Shown: positions 5,104 through 5,990 of the stretch, piece after piece
Numbering within the stretch: the stretch's first letter is position 1
Layout: every line of letters begins with the position of its first letter
Source of the DNA: a bacterium
Lineage (GTDB): Bacteria > SZUA-79 > Acidulodesulfobacterales > Acidulodesulfobacteraceae
NCBI GenBank assembly: GCA_021800745.1
Contig: JAJYYS010000098.1
Location: 1-5,990 of the forward strand
Direction: 5' to 3'
DNA: 5,990 nt
The notes under the pieces: generated by a model
Told to the model about the DNA's origin: nothing
The model's input: only the letters and a program-made list of their open reading frames with translations
The model's database searches: none
Position numbers and translations under genes: made by a program

Positions 5104-5990
5104 TTATTTGCCGAGATTAAATGCATCATGGAGTATCCTTGCGGCAAGTTCGGCATATTTGGCGTCTATAACGCACGATATTTTAATTTCTGACGTTGAA
5201 ATCATCATAATATTTATATTTTCTTTAGCAAGGACGTCGAACATAGTAGAAGCCGTCCCGTAATGGTTTCGCATGCCGACCCCTATAACCGAGATTTTGG
5301 CAATTTTATCGTCGCTTATTACCTCTTTTGCGTCGAGTTCTTTTGCAAGGCCGTCCGTTATTTCAAGGGCTTTTTTTAAATCTTTTTTAGATACCGTGAA
5401 AGTCAAATCGGTATGCCCTTCCACCGAAATATTCTGGATAATCATATCTACGACTATATTGGCGTCCGATATTCTCGAAAAAATTTTCGCCGCAATGCCA
5501 GGCTTGTCGGGAATACCCCTTATAGAAATTTTAGCTTCGTCTTTATCGCATGCAACGCTTGAAACCTGCAATTCTTCCATATCCTTATCGTCTCCTAAAA
5601 ATTTTATTTGAGTTCCTTTTCCTTCTGTAAAAGTCGATTTAACAAACAAGTTTACGCCGTATTTCATAGCAAATTCCACCGACCTTATCTGCAGGACTTT
5701 AGCGCCTAGACTCGACATTTCAATCATTTCGTCGAAATATACAACGTCTAAACGCCTCGCATCGGGAACGATATTCGGGTCGGCAGTGTAAACTCCGTCA
5801 ACGTCCGTATATATATCGCACCTGTCGGCTTTAACGGCCGCCGCAACGGCAACCGCGGTTGTATCCGAACCGCCTCTGCCGAGCGTAGTAATAAATCCGT
5901 TTGAATCAATCCCCTGAAATCCGGCTATTACCACGATTTTACCGTTTTTAAGCATTTTATATATATTATCCGAATCTATAGAAGATATTC
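5104..5990 (-). CDS. lysC: aspartokinase (5' end beyond window)
   Basis: Aspartokinase phosphorylates L-aspartate with ATP, the committed step toward lysine, threonine, methionine and diaminopimelate. The frame stays open to the window edge. An ATG at 5953-5955 lies inside the conserved fold, so it is not the true start. About 295 codons are visible of a typical 400-410, and the N-terminal KFGGTS part is missing. Visible sites, numbered from that internal Met, are VVIAGFQG (8-15), [15 protein letters not shown] (22-36), the nucleotide-binding [13 protein letters not shown] (48-60), and [16 protein letters not shown] (80-95). Two ACT domains follow: about 140-205 ([16 protein letters not shown]) and about 218-283 ([16 protein letters not shown]), the usual feedback-inhibition modules. 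No homoserine dehydrogenase domain follows, so it is monofunctional. It is 13 bp upstream of the preferred cimA start, and the two are probably co-transcribed. Confidence 0.93.
   Translation of the reverse strand, partial: ISSIDSDNIYKMLKNGKIVVIAGFQGIDSNGFITTLGRGGSDTTAVAVAAAVKADRCDIYTDVDGVYTADPNIVPDARRLDVVYFDEMIEMSSLGAKVLQIRSVEFAMKYGVNLFVKSTFTEGKGTQIKFLGDDKDMEELQVSSVACDKDEAKISIRGIPDKPGIAAKIFSRISDANIVVDMIIQNISVEGHTDLTFTVSKKDLKKALEITDGLAKELDAKEVISDDKIAKISVIGVGMRNHYGTASTMFDVLAKENINIMMISTSEIKISCVIDAKYAELAARILHDAFNLGK

Noticed and set aside
5953..5955. ATG as a true start for a short aspartokinase
   Set aside because: The frame continues upstream to the window edge with family-like sequence, and starting here would remove the essential N-terminal kinase motif.

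Overview
The window comes from an AT-rich bacterium. The genes use ATG starts and Shine-Dalgarno sequences, and both tRNA genes encode CCA. The gene content (TatA, a DUF3426-type membrane protein, class II aldolase, aspartokinase next to citramalate synthase, and a selenocysteine tRNA) suggests a Gram-negative of deltaproteobacterial type. That placement is an inference from gene content and family resemblance; no sequence search was run.

Layout. Positions 1-86 are an AT-rich leader. A clean tRNA-Ser(GGA) gene lies at 87-176. Positions 177-338 form an unusual, relatively GC-rich spacer. It holds an inverted 16-bp copy of part of the tRNA-Ser gene, a GC-only hairpin with a GAAA loop, and a pair of imperfect 21-bp direct repeats at its ends. 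tatA (354-644, +) converges on a gene for a single-pass membrane protein with a DUF3426-like outer domain (660-1355, -). A divergent intergenic region of about 180 bp carries promoter-like sequences and leads to selC, the selenocysteine tRNA gene (1536-1630, +). The class II fructose-bisphosphate aldolase gene fba (1671-2597, +) follows 40 bp later.

The whole gap between fba and the next gene (2598-2798) is taken up by a roughly 200-bp nested palindrome. It has 25-of-29 terminal inverted repeats, a 7-bp direct repeat at its edges, and an 18-of-19 inner inverted repeat. It looks like a small non-autonomous mobile element (MITE-like).

The right half is a minus-strand operon read from the window edge inwards: aspartokinase (5' end outside the window), citramalate synthase cimA, and a five-helix Yip1-family membrane protein. 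The junctions are only 13 bp (with the chosen cimA start) and 3 bp long.

Functionally, aspartokinase feeds Lys/Thr/Met synthesis. CimA provides a threonine-independent entry to isoleucine from pyruvate and acetyl-CoA. Fba acts in glycolysis or gluconeogenesis. TatA forms the channel for folded-protein export. selC implies that this organism reads some UGA codons as selenocysteine. All six protein genes here end in TAA. The most distinctive items are selC with its slightly irregular stems, the MITE-like palindrome, and the composite spacer behind tRNA-Ser.
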